Of a stretch of 64,000 nt of DNA, positions 60,101-64,000 are shown piece after piece. The translations under genes were made by a program, and so were the position numbers. Within the stretch, counting starts at the first letter, position 1; every line of letters starts with the position of its first letter. Source of the stretch: Vibrio comitans. Lineage in GTDB: Bacteria; Pseudomonadota; Gammaproteobacteria; Enterobacterales; Vibrionaceae. The stretch covers positions 868,001 through 932,000 of the forward strand of contig AP024866.1 in assembly GCA_024346835.1 (NCBI GenBank). The letters run 5' to 3'. Below the pieces are notes generated by a model. That model did no database searches, was not told the DNA's origin, and worked only from the letters and a program-made list of their open reading frames with translations.

Positions 60101-63100
60101 TGATGGTGAAGACAGCATCAAGGTTTACTCGAATAAGGCAGTAACCAAACTTTATGGTGAAGCAGGTGATGATAGCTTTGTGGTACGTGCATTCTTGCTG
60201 GCCGATAGCGGTCTAACCAACAACAGCGTAGATGTAGAGCTGTTTGGTGGTGAGGGTGCCGATACCATCGAATACAGTATCAATGCAGCCCTTAAGATCG
60301 ACGGTGGTGCAGGTAGCGATAAGGTTGTGGTTCTTGGTACCGAGGGTGATGACAACTTTATGATCACCGAAGACGGCATCTTTGGTGCAGGTCTAAACAT
60401 TGGTTATCAAGGCATTGAGTTTGCGGAAGTTGACGGTCTTGAGGGTGACGACACTTTCTATGTATTAAGTACAAACGCCGATGTGGAAACTACCATTATT
60501 GGCGGTCTGGGCGCGGATGTATTTAACGTAGCCAGCGATGTGACTAAGCCAATTGTTTCTTACTCGGTTGAAGGTCGTAGCAGCTTTATCAACCACAGCG
60601 TATTTAGTGATGATGAAGCGTACAATGGTATCTTCGTTGAAGGCGTATCACTGAACGTTGCTAGCCAAGAGAATGGCGCTGTGGCTATCGATACTCAATC
60701 GCTAACGGTTGACGAAGATGGCATGACAGATAGCTACGAGCTGTCTCTAAGTGTTGATGAACCAAATGTGGCGACTGTGGCTTATGTGACAGTTTCTGCG
60801 GCGCGAGCTTCTAGCAGCGACAAAGACAATACCAATGGTCAGGCAGCCAGCATCCTGGTTTCCACTGACAACATCAACTTCTATGAGTCACTGGTCGTGA
60901 CTTACGAATCAGGCTCTAACTGGCAAGACACCACACAGATCTATGTGAAGGCTATCGATGATAGCGCCATGGAAGGGGTGCGTGACTATGTGATTAGCCA
61001 CAGCGTAAGCAGTGATAACCCTGAGTTTGATGGTCTGGATATCGCTAACGTTGAGGTGAATGTTTTCGATAATGACCAAGCGGATATTATCGTTCTTCCA
61101 CAAGGTGGCGATCAGCTTACCGAGGGCGGCGCGAGCGCTACATTTGATGTACGACTTGCGACACAGCCAGAGGTAGGTGAAACCGTTACGGTCTCTATTG
61201 CAGAGATGCTAGGTGCTGGCGGTTCAGCTCAGCTAGAGTTCAGCACAGACGAGTTGACCTTTGACCACACCAACTGGGATCAGGTTAAGACCTTCAGCGT
61301 GAACGCTCTGGATGACCTAGATGTGGAGAACCTATATCAAGGTAGCGTTAAGCTATCGGCCAGCAGCGATCTTAATGATTCTGATTACAACCAAGTGGAT
61401 GATGCAGAGCAGATTCTGTTTGTAACGGATAACGATAGCGGTGCGGTTATCGTGACGCAGACTGACGGCTCAACTCTAGTAAGTCAGGCTCAGGATGATG
61501 ATTACAGTTTAGTGCTAAGTAAAGCGCCAACGGCTCCGGTAACTGTGAATCTATTGAACGATGGTCAGACTCTGTTTGGCAGTGAAGACCCTCGCTTTAA
61601 TGCCGATGACAACACAGTGACCTTTGATTCTACCAACTGGGATCAACCTATCACCATCACTCTATCTGTGAATGAGGAGTATCAAGAACAAGAGGCTCAG
61701 CCGGTTCAAAATCCACCACTTCAACCACACACTCTAACTGGTATCCAAGGCAAGTTGATCATTGAGGGCGGTGTACCTCAAGGTAAGGCGCGTGCACTTA
61801 GCCTAGCCGTCATGCTACCGAGTGAAACCGACACAGACCTACCTGTTAAGAACATTGAAGTGAGTGAAGTTTTACAAACTGACGTGCTTAATGTGTTCAA
61901 CGATGGCAGTCAAGAAAACGACAGTGGTGTGCTTAGCGATATTAGCTTAACCGGTCTAGGAATGGGTGAAGGTATAGAGTACCAAGATGTCGAAGTGGTA
62001 GAGCTATTCCTTGGGCAAGGCGATGACAACGTCACGATTACCGATACTGCAGCTGATGTAATTACTGTCGTTCATGGCGGTGGTGGTAGCGACACCCTAA
62101 GCGTGACCGGCAGTGATGCCGATGGTGTGCTTATCTTGTTCGGTGATACCGGTCAAAACGGCTTTGCTTATAACGCAACCTCAGATGAGAAAACCGATAA
62201 AGCGCGTGAGTTTAGTAACCCAGATAATGACATTATCAATGCCACTGGTGCGAGTGGTTCGGTAACCATCTTCGGCGGTCAAGGCAACGATACTATTATC
62301 GGTAGTGAATATGGCGACCATATTGCGGGTGGTTCGGGTAACGACACCATTAACGGCCTAGGTGGTGATGACCATATCTATGGTGATGCAGGGTTCAATG
62401 TTGACGTAAGCACGCGTTTGGATTTGAGCACTCAGATCCTAACCGTGGTGAACATCGCAGATGCTGTGAACGACAACCTAGAAACCTCTGACTCTCTAAC
62501 GGTTGGTAGCGACACCATCAATGCTGGAATTGGGGATGATATCGTGATTGCCGACAAGGGTGTGATCAACCAACTAGATGGTGTTAACCGTATCCTTTCT
62601 ACCTCACTCAGTGATGTAACAGAGGTAAGCAACGTTGGCTTTACCAATGGCGGTGGCGACACCATCACAGGTAGCGCAGGCAACGATATCCTGCTTGGCG
62701 GTCAAGCATCGGATTCTATCTATGGTGGTAATGGTCCTGAGGGCGCTGATATCGCAGGCGATGATAGCGATATCATCCTTGGCGACATGGGTAATATCCT
62801 GATTGATACTGGCGTGGTTACCCTAATTACTACCTCAGATACCAATACAGGCAGCAACGATACTATCTATGGTGATGAAGGTGATGACATTATCCTAGCT
62901 AGCGCAGGTGGCGACTATGTTGAGTCTGGCTCAGGCAATGATTGGGTGCTGGGTGACTTTGGTGAGGTAGACCTAAGAAACAACGCTATTGCACTGAAAA
63001 CTGAACAAGGTAATAGCAATGCCTCTGGTAATGATGAGATTCACCTAGGTTCAGGCAACGACAGCGTGCTTGGCGGCCTTGGTAGTGACACCATTACCTC

Positions 63101-64000
63101 TGATTCTGGCAACACCCATGTTATTGCGGACAATGGCGAGCTTAACTACACAGGCGCTTGGAACACTAGTTCAGTTCTTGTTAGCGCGCTAAGTAATGAT
63201 ATTAACCTTGGCGGTGATGATGACGTCACTCTGGGTCTTGGTGACAACATTGTTATAGCCGGCTTTGGCTCTGATGAGGTCACTACCAATGATGGCAATG
63301 ATAGCGTTATCGGTGACAACGGTCAGATTGACCTTGTAGATGGCGTTATCCGCACCATGCAAAGCACAGATGCGGACCGCTCTACTGCAGCTGCCGATAC
63401 CATCCACCTTGGTGCTGGCTCAGACCGTGTGATTGCGGGTTTGGATACCTTTACCGAGGAGCTTACCGAGACCGTTAATGGCATCGAGCTTATTACCACT
63501 ATCGAGAATGATGAGATTACCTCAGACTCAGGTAACACCCATGTTATCTCCGACAATGGTGTATTGACCTACAACGCCGATGGCATTTTGGTCAACGCTA
63601 TTACCACTGAAACCGACCGAGGCGGTGATGACGCGGTTACCCTAGGTGAGGGCGACAATGTAGTAATCGCGGGTCAGGGTGCAGATACCGTAATCACAGC
63701 GGGCGGTAGCGATATCATCATGGGTGATAACGGTGAGCTGGACTTTGATGAGCAAGGTGTATTCGTTAAAGCTGAGTCTATCGCTATCGACCAAGGCGGC
63801 AATGACACCATCAATGCAGGTAACGGTGATAATCGCATTATCGCAGGTTTTGGCTCTGATGAGGTGACTACTGGTTCTGGTAGCGATGTGGTTATCGGTG
63901 ACAACGGTCAGGTAGACCTAATCGATGGTGTGATTCGGGTAATCCAAAGCACGGATACCGAGAATGTAACCGCGGGTAGCGACACTATTCATGTTGGTAG
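42177..64000 (+). CDS. Giant LEPR-type repetitive surface protein / RTX-like adhesin (3' end outside window)
   Basis: One frame, positions divisible by 3, read as protein at each stretch checked from ATG 42177 (AAGG 7 nt upstream) to the window edge, giving at least 7274 residues. The N-terminus (about 1-51, basic) leads to LEPRLLLSADP (52-62), the LEPR-XLL motif of very large exported proteins. Then come Ca-binding-like GGAGADELLGGIGDDVFIGG repeats near 390-430, a long Gly/Ala/Ser-rich solenoid (about 950-3900) with higher-order repeats, a mixed beta region, Calx-beta-like segments (about 6170-6510, with ENNWDQ-like motifs) and RTX-like GGxGxDxI repeats (about 6670 on). It is probably a type I-secreted, calcium-dependent adhesin served by the upstream TolC-family gene. 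The C-terminal secretion signal is not visible. Confidence 0.92.
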   Translation, partial: MNTPLGASKSSKKEVVVKPRLSNLMTEINHAMKTSKWRLSPAQNNTFAIEQLEPRLLLSADPLAALIADSNDVTLQVVEKAPNEQYIQLIDNNDSSVLGEREIESIGDASVITVTGTDGDDTFTVDQSFLDLGEQNFIVQFDGGDGSDTVAVGSDVTTSNWQINGDNEGNLGDNGTVEFLNTEAIEATQSDDSIHVLAAINSSYNWEITGEGEGNLSTLENLNDGGLLDSVSATTISFKGFDELGGSGSDYLDYSQYSEGVSVDLENEAVTGFDSVTGMTTLIGSDYSDSFVGDTNHNLFVVGFGDSVDGFGGYDTVLFKESASGGVDIKLELDSVNDDIDYVYQGGSWDGSIFTETQDQTVTIVDVNLLAAEGGSGDNYFDFSASELDAHLIGGAGADELLGGIGDDVFIGGAGSDSIDGGDGSDEVIAVRAADFVLDGNAIKVNDDETDTLTDMEAVYLKAQANEDDVDGYILDASLAGDYDITLEGSELDDVITASNYGDTLIGLGGADTITAGTGVDTLQESFEGRATIAANGINYDLNLSQGLNEVVNITLPAITSGSGYTITFDINSESFVTEELAWDATARDISRAFEQTLDLNYGQLIVTATDDGWDVEFAGLYSGQPMIGLISASNDVSALLSQAGTEVLDSLVGFGSSDYLDLEGGVGADDVDLSAFDGNSKISTFQGSDSIKGAQGINIIDAGAGDDFIYVSGETNDIIEGGEGEDTLIADMSGNTGVGHSFDLDNDELTTDLAVINLLGIESAELIGSDSDDDFDATDFIGLSETTDMQLVAGWADLDEFFLSFTLDDDSTILEVDTQSAQTLEELIGLINLADDRESGAMFASFDQDTASLSISGISAFGVASLDTSILSVLGLDGQSVSNSVVTGLGMSLLASVQLTTQRGNEGSDTFLGSEGIDLFAIDDDDASVDGNGGYDTVTTSTTATHTQVDVADGSLTWKGDMQTDKSVTLTDIERAEITASAGATLLDASTATIDATLDAADTNVELKGGDGINEFRINVAGRADTDTVNVTVSDMATSNDVVFYGGGETFNIDNFDYASITGANYSFVTETGGDLTIDSNVSVVGQSIKFDVGGTITIKADVNTDDADTAGNIGFYARHIVVEDGVSISAKGLTLQQSGDIDLIASDSRNKIKGVGFYNYDDVSASVTIGAATIEGRDINIIAFAETNPDSPVNYGGDSLESDELSIKDFKAELENFALFFGYSRSKVDTTITIDESAVIKGDDVVIESRSIARVKSEPLAILFSVSIGSIRSDANVEMHGTVIAEGDVLISSKVENYMKVASEPRYGFKGFAFSVAVGILESDSTTLVSDSATIVGEGDLEVSAYTSDFTYVGALSDAGDKGKLAASVAVHIEHGDTNATLAGDIIIAGDVDVNAEQKQGRVDGVWGTEVSAIVDRVPSVLDNFKDKYKQKAADKLASKGMPEFITKRVAPSDRLKPTKFTLGIAFGYADDTNNANAYIGLADKSSDIQVGGSLDQNASVQSRQLTSVTSVSSTVSQTSQLSGSTGTKSEFNQVPFGGAVSVMVADMDNNANALVQGNTKLDVLDKLSIDSETENLTGLISPDTTFKYVKPDFVQPGEIDTDYTVNPGDLVGFHYKDYDWKQTEAQQPDIGILGAVYKYVGDETETLRLSETDFSDPFKWELLGDKVTSLPSQLLGGDSDLYLIDNTVKSEAAGAKVSIGLNFSYLNVTQNANAKVLGTVQVNQRTALENTFDEVSDKEYHDIVDTFLGGLAQGNRDVSVTSNTVNQQVDYVGLLTATNSNIPILKTIYEKAGQSEALNGAGVSVYINTVTLNSNAIIEDGALVYADDLTVDADSNVFAINLGYSAGYGKGTLGLSGLFINNIIDSNANARIESGVDLDIATRITNTPGTERLTVTADNRVDIITIAGGGASGGAIGVGASSIVNIIDKVTKAEIGSKDANARSGDIDVNGDVKVKANSDGFVIGSAISAAWATGKVAPSGGDTPKTNNSAYGISVSGAFIFNIADHTTSASIYNLNSLNADAVTLDAEDRSGVYAFPIAYSSSEAQKFALAAAGIGLRNDVDVDIDAGISGVNSLDLNSLSITALNNTTVVTASVSAALSGVGDTPSGSNTTSIALTGNVSVNNVDNDVDAFLSNIGTGSITGMDSENFAVDIEAKDTSKIYAVALGVAYAGSGTVGVTYAENNIESDIDAVISNADIDIATGKVRHQANSDANILSVAIGAGVSKDTSPDYDTSVGLSVAAAVSYNNVRMNTRSKVIDSTITMPSHDLDTARMDVKAHNESDIIAVVVAPSVGLQSGSNTTITLSGSGASVENEVYGDTIAQIDGSTIDQATTVNAKSNADNGVFVKADADGDISATVVSASIAWAGATSGTGVSGGIGVALAENFIGDDNGTANAISAIITDSSIDISGDVDTYAESKQEITANVIAASVAIGTSTDGVAVGLSGVGSDAKNSIMIDTTSGITAVEANHVVKADNISVEAKDTSSITSAVVGASIAGTFSASSGSVALSIGVALAENDIDNDTVALIDNVDIGASDDRAGDINVIATTNATITATSVATSFALGWGAGSITVSGAGANAVNSITGETKASIANSQAYSSGNVTVTATNTSKVNAEVAAVSIAGAGGTDGGLGVSVGGAETKNNIGTSGNRLGVTASVIDSGIDNTGDISVTSTADLDIDAGVGAGSAAIAAAGSGVGIAASGSGAGGYNEIYSNVDAYIDNSLNQTIKGSSLTLSASNISDIDADVGAATIAAGFGSGGAVAITVGVALARNDVDNNTRAYVAGADVELGSGALDIDASTDNTINSLSVAASLGVAFGSGGGIAVSGAGANSMNSIGGDTLAYLDGADVESAGTVSVDAENISDISATVASVSVSGGGGSGGGVGVSIGASVSENEIGTSDDSLRVASYIQDSTVEATGDLTLTANGQMAIFAGVGAGGMAVAGGAGGGLAGAGSGVVTTNDVYALIESYIDNSGDSNAIIDAASISITATSQSTIEAELGSASLGIAGGAGGGGTLTIGLSIAENTVEVDTSAYIKGANQIDSADAISVSATATNDIDATSVAATASFAAGAGGGVAISGAGAEAVNSISGVTQSYIESSQIDSSSKVDVTASDTSDIDATVVAVAVSGAGGAGGGIGVAIGAALATNNIGSSGNRQAIRTYVKNSGITSTGALNLDADGNMNVFSGVGAGSMAVSGGAGGGLSGAGAGVNTTNKVYADVEAYIDNSSASNKVIGTASVTVDADNTTSITAEAGAASLAAAFGAGGGVSLSIGVALARNTVDANTFAYITDVGELNSGNISVTATTDNTIKATSVAASIAASGGVGGGVSISGAGAETSNYIYGETQAYIANSTLGASNDKVGAVDVKADNTSEIEATVAAVSAAGAGGAGGGIGVSLGGSVAVNEIGEDNDRVVVKSYIDNSQVHASGALEVDSTLDMTIDAGVGAGSAAVVAGAAGIAVSGAAVRVENYAYADVDSYIEDSSQVTASDISVTSSSTSDIDATAATASLAASFAGGVSVSIGATRVINTVDIDLNSDVRNSTLDTTGDFTLTASSTDDVYTMGVATSVSLGLGFSGAGVFVESEVIGDIGVSMVDSDIEAAGDGSVKALASAKQKSEAYGISGGFISAGVVFADSDTDVDTLVTMSATDYVGGDLTMVAKATEDNYVLAVAGSGGVLAGAGVAAETSSTSTTKVSVDDESSITLGENSGDGVLDVKAEHITRFDARVVAASGGLLSGSGAEINHDITADVDVILGDGSSDSDYLEISASDINVDAINRAQKDQNGRIDVVAVGLASAAGADSITTLDMATTIDVGDDAELTSWGLGDTDGISLNSLNDLDITEKVILNASGALAGTGATMKIKDDELLAKVRVGKNAVLVSEGDIQIAARGQGEVVGTVEADSSGAISVSVTNANVNITPVNTVLIDQGADLTTYGDMNISAGTDTDFNRDDYKVHSLIDSFSDSVIPIDDAGASATLSQTNNITIASGSHVKTARQMNLHAERFGFADMDAQTKTVNWASALGGTAELGGDVTIGTTGTVNNAGTLETGIRRNQSIEFVSLNDDGSVDEVNKTDGISFSTSIEALSSSLFEDLEYAEEQLSIFNDGKSSDSDIEAFYKSEINRLRELMVEKGLMDVDGDGEYYAITLNIPVITINDIHAEAGRIDIRSGDYEDTGTVLSPGDASVTILNHTLASLVVNDITIPQENGGVFLNGERQDVGSEDDPVISIVNDVDLDLALIELNDRVDTQDNNSVLTWPSITLNGDIANRSGKLELKSLSGEGSSTLGKGDINIYADIDVKDQVVMTGGSTVISLPPGSTYSVDGSEYAKWNSAIGNNGLEEASLAEINNLINRSITGPSIYADNISITSEYININGKIQSGKESFTLNITQDMEDTIDELRADGATGLVRLDVGSEDFSVFYDATNDQIVVGDMRVSGGYIELEGHILNTNTNSEIELLGGYAEIDVINNTDLDVKIMGLDASQRGKGTLIIRDKAKGTSDNPVETIYTKDASGVTVTTNGVETTGSDDMTYDPREGWRYSWTMGQETFERRYTTEGTSSWLGIDAFAKDPKDVTFDGEPEVVGDPTLRGEGAYFEFDEGGETYIFSELDEPIVLDNETSLVRKWTKSTWWGKKTYYAKFVEESKVRYESTHSIRADYAVAITFTGLEAGSIDITSENGGSVIVQGSISNTEGTTTITTDADIITKSTGTVGGMDIVLDAKNIGGEVQTNVDGSIESASNALRTNLTNNGGGGITAITNGGRINIVETDGPLVVKNITSATSRQLSNDTGGKIYLSAVGGVEAESGTAGVVRGGQIYINSEAHVGTNSQALAIDSGVKNTDSVTVLAVNDIYLSETDGDFLIKEITSTSGDVTITASKGSLIDANNSTARDERTYEDLSTGLWENLGLIGGSDAASAKVQNVIDAYVSAREMEYSTYWNIRNGQFDGDYIADEEVGLSVDEEAYYREVYETIGAEDGLTGSALDTFVDDAIQTLVNKRTAEYHALHATYGGEAYDDEYEYVLSQDETDSLTASVHVWTEDELTNLISGSLLKPITNTQATIEDANISAGGDITIVTKDDIGSAVGSVEIDLDGDYSDDERVQLAAAERNDVYFLFTERTQNVVVDVVESDSGDQLVRSSGNWVSDGFVAGMQIRIAGDSANANDEGSFYEIASVTSDTITLISTALSVEFAVTMDVAAISSTPDLTTLVNTDGDVWTSLGLAQDSFVSLGSEVYQVSRVAGLVVDLEEVDPSIASSVIALNSNDYRTASVNKVVIDQREDIDVLVTGSISATATGNVYLGSEQSMQIDSVSGDNVRIKSKQDLTDGTGNSASVTAGSTLILEAGSGAIGSASNRFNINLAADATLTARAEGDIFITEINSDINVATIFSSGGTVDLIALNGSIVDSFDHDYENIRAVDVVLTANSGGIGAIGNLLDINLTGGLLTANAQYDIRVNETEGNLDVDHVESAQGDVELAAHLAILDGVTDDPSELADIVGASISLTSRFDTVGQVGSDIEVDSGSAEGENLTVSSFNNTHLTETVGDLYLNTIQTGAAAIAFIAAPAGRILNDSASGDNIISGKTYLFASLDIGTSDKALATQVGSIQGQSTTGSTYILNTGALNVGGVVDGISSGFEAGGEINLVTQSPMTIDQNIIANGNINLKSKDNSVNDDITIVSGVTLETDASIYINSGDGFTLESGATLDADKDVTIQIDSGQIGDQDAVGATLDIQGSVVAGDDINLTGNTDDDSFVLQGSLNATNINIDAGEGNDQLLIDTQSLIGDTYVSMGAGDDELTVNQLHTRADKLVLDGEGGTDSYIINRTGSDADYIIDIEDSGAGNDGADVVSLNGLASADTFLIRANFVAALHDDGNGGYGNTVERINYDGNINARFIINGLEGEDSFYSDDTGTIFTLDGGADNDTFQVGQLFGSDRVGPFVADGDEIETTETTLGFLSNGNSLPMVIYGGDGEDSIKVYSNKAVTKLYGEAGDDSFVVRAFLLADSGLTNNSVDVELFGGEGADTIEYSINAALKIDGGAGSDKVVVLGTEGDDNFMITEDGIFGAGLNIGYQGIEFAEVDGLEGDDTFYVLSTNADVETTIIGGLGADVFNVASDVTKPIVSYSVEGRSSFINHSVFSDDEAYNGIFVEGVSLNVASQENGAVAIDTQSLTVDEDGMTDSYELSLSVDEPNVATVAYVTVSAARASSSDKDNTNGQAASILVSTDNINFYESLVVTYESGSNWQDTTQIYVKAIDDSAMEGVRDYVISHSVSSDNPEFDGLDIANVEVNVFDNDQADIIVLPQGGDQLTEGGASATFDVRLATQPEVGETVTVSIAEMLGAGGSAQLEFSTDELTFDHTNWDQVKTFSVNALDDLDVENLYQGSVKLSASSDLNDSDYNQVDDAEQILFVTDNDSGAVIVTQTDGSTLVSQAQDDDYSLVLSKAPTAPVTVNLLNDGQTLFGSEDPRFNADDNTVTFDSTNWDQPITITLSVNEEYQEQEAQPVQNPPLQPHTLTGIQGKLIIEGGVPQGKARALSLAVMLPSETDTDLPVKNIEVSEVLQTDVLNVFNDGSQENDSGVLSDISLTGLGMGEGIEYQDVEVVELFLGQGDDNVTITDTAADVITVVHGGGGSDTLSVTGSDADGVLILFGDTGQNGFAYNATSDEKTDKAREFSNPDNDIINATGASGSVTIFGGQGNDTIIGSEYGDHIAGGSGNDTINGLGGDDHIYGDAGFNVDVSTRLDLSTQILTVVNIADAVNDNLETSDSLTVGSDTINAGIGDDIVIADKGVINQLDGVNRILSTSLSDVTEVSNVGFTNGGGDTITGSAGNDILLGGQASDSIYGGNGPEGADIAGDDSDIILGDMGNILIDTGVVTLITTSDTNTGSNDTIYGDEGDDIILASAGGDYVESGSGNDWVLGDFGEVDLRNNAIALKTEQGNSNASGNDEIHLGSGNDSVLGGLGSDTITSDSGNTHVIADNGELNYTGAWNTSSVLVSALSNDINLGGDDDVTLGLGDNIVIAGFGSDEVTTNDGNDSVIGDNGQIDLVDGVIRTMQSTDADRSTAAADTIHLGAGSDRVIAGLDTFTEELTETVNGIELITTIENDEITSDSGNTHVISDNGVLTYNADGILVNAITTETDRGGDDAVTLGEGDNVVIAGQGADTVITAGGSDIIMGDNGELDFDEQGVFVKAESIAIDQGGNDTINAGNGDNRIIAGFGSDEVTTGSGSDVVIGDNGQVDLIDGVIRVIQSTDTENVTAGSDTIHVG
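49606..52646 (+). repeat. Four higher-order repeats of about 253 residues in the giant protein
   Basis: Units end at 50360, 51116, 51878 and 52646 (lengths about 755, 756, 762, 768 bp), each closing with AYIDNS-like or SYIEDS sequence. Each unit contains four related blocks of about 61-66 residues. A: IGVALARNTVD-type. B: GGGVAISGAGA-type. C: SDIDATVAAVS with GGIGVSIG. D: GVGAGSMAVSGGAGGG with NKVYADVEAYIDNS. The pattern is an expanded beta-solenoid. Diverged versions continue on both sides (about 48700-49605 and 52647-53000). Confidence 0.85.
62200..64000 (+). repeat. RTX-like Ca-binding repeats at the right edge
   Basis: Dense GGxGNDTI-type motifs (FGGQGNDTIIGSEYGD, LGGDDHIYGDAG, GEGDNVVIAGQGAD). 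Longer duplicates are also present: the segment with AGFGSDEVTT and VIGDNGQ at about 63258-63420 recurs 585 bp (195 residues) later at about 63843-64000. DSGNTHVI occurs near 63101 and 63524. The domain continues past the window. Confidence 0.85.

Noticed and set aside
42263..63904. Dozens of reverse-strand open frames inside the giant protein gene (for example 49433-49957 and 50366-50890)
   Set aside because: They are rich in Ser, Pro, Thr and Val in the way expected from reading biased Gly/Asp/Ala/Ser codons backwards, lack ribosome-binding sites and overlap a continuous real gene.

Overview
The window looks like a piece of a Vibrio or close Vibrionaceae chromosome. It has about 45% GC, the fadD-rnd-minE/minD/minC-ycgL-lytic transglycosylase-folD order, and a tRNA-Arg(UCU) used as an integration site. 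I cannot name the species from the sequence alone.

1-8287 is conserved core: the end of an alpha/beta hydrolase gene, fadD, rnd, the division-site operon minC-minD-minE (reverse strand), ycgL, an MltB-type lytic transglycosylase, folD (reverse) and tRNA-Arg. Several starts are set by ribosome-binding sites (GTG for fadD, TTG for rnd, an internal ATG for ycgL).

8240-27004 is an 18.8 kb genomic island bounded by a perfect 103-bp direct repeat of the tRNA 3' part plus its terminator. The left end has an AlpA-like regulator, two small unknown genes, an unusual tyrosine-recombinase-like gene and about 400 bp packed with inverted repeats. The right end has a P4-type tyrosine integrase interrupted by an amber codon. 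The cargo is one co-directional locus: yhfZ, php (yhfV), [decayed IS5-family element], a Cys-type sulfatase, its radical-SAM maturase, a KdgM-type porin, yhfY, yhfX, yhfW, a NagB-like deaminase, yhfU and yhfT. It is an island-borne relative of the E. coli yhf operon, whose role I do not know to be established. Here it is joined to sulfatase, porin and amino-sugar functions. Six copies of a 20-bp palindrome (consensus ATnTTCA-N6-TGAAnAT) lie in front of its transcription units and are the likely YhfZ operators. My reading is an inducible pathway for a sulfated amino-sugar-like compound: porin entry, periplasmic desulfation, YhfT uptake, cytoplasmic conversion by PHP/YhfW/YhfX/NagB-like.

27141-34849 is a five-gene unit: outer-membrane efflux lipoprotein, membrane fusion protein, RND pump, OmpR-type regulator and histidine kinase. 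34988-39120 (reverse) carries a CAP-domain lipoprotein and a large GH3 glucosidase-type lipoprotein, with a LacI-type operator far upstream of the GH3 gene.

39744-64000 is a surface-protein secretion locus: a TolC-family outer membrane protein, a SapC-family protein and a giant LEPR-type repeat protein that fills the last 21.8 kb and runs off the window (more than 7270 residues visible). It is built of Ca-binding-like repeats, a Gly/Ala/Ser-rich solenoid with about 253-residue higher-order repeats (four blocks of about 63 residues each), Calx-beta-like stretches and RTX-like repeats.
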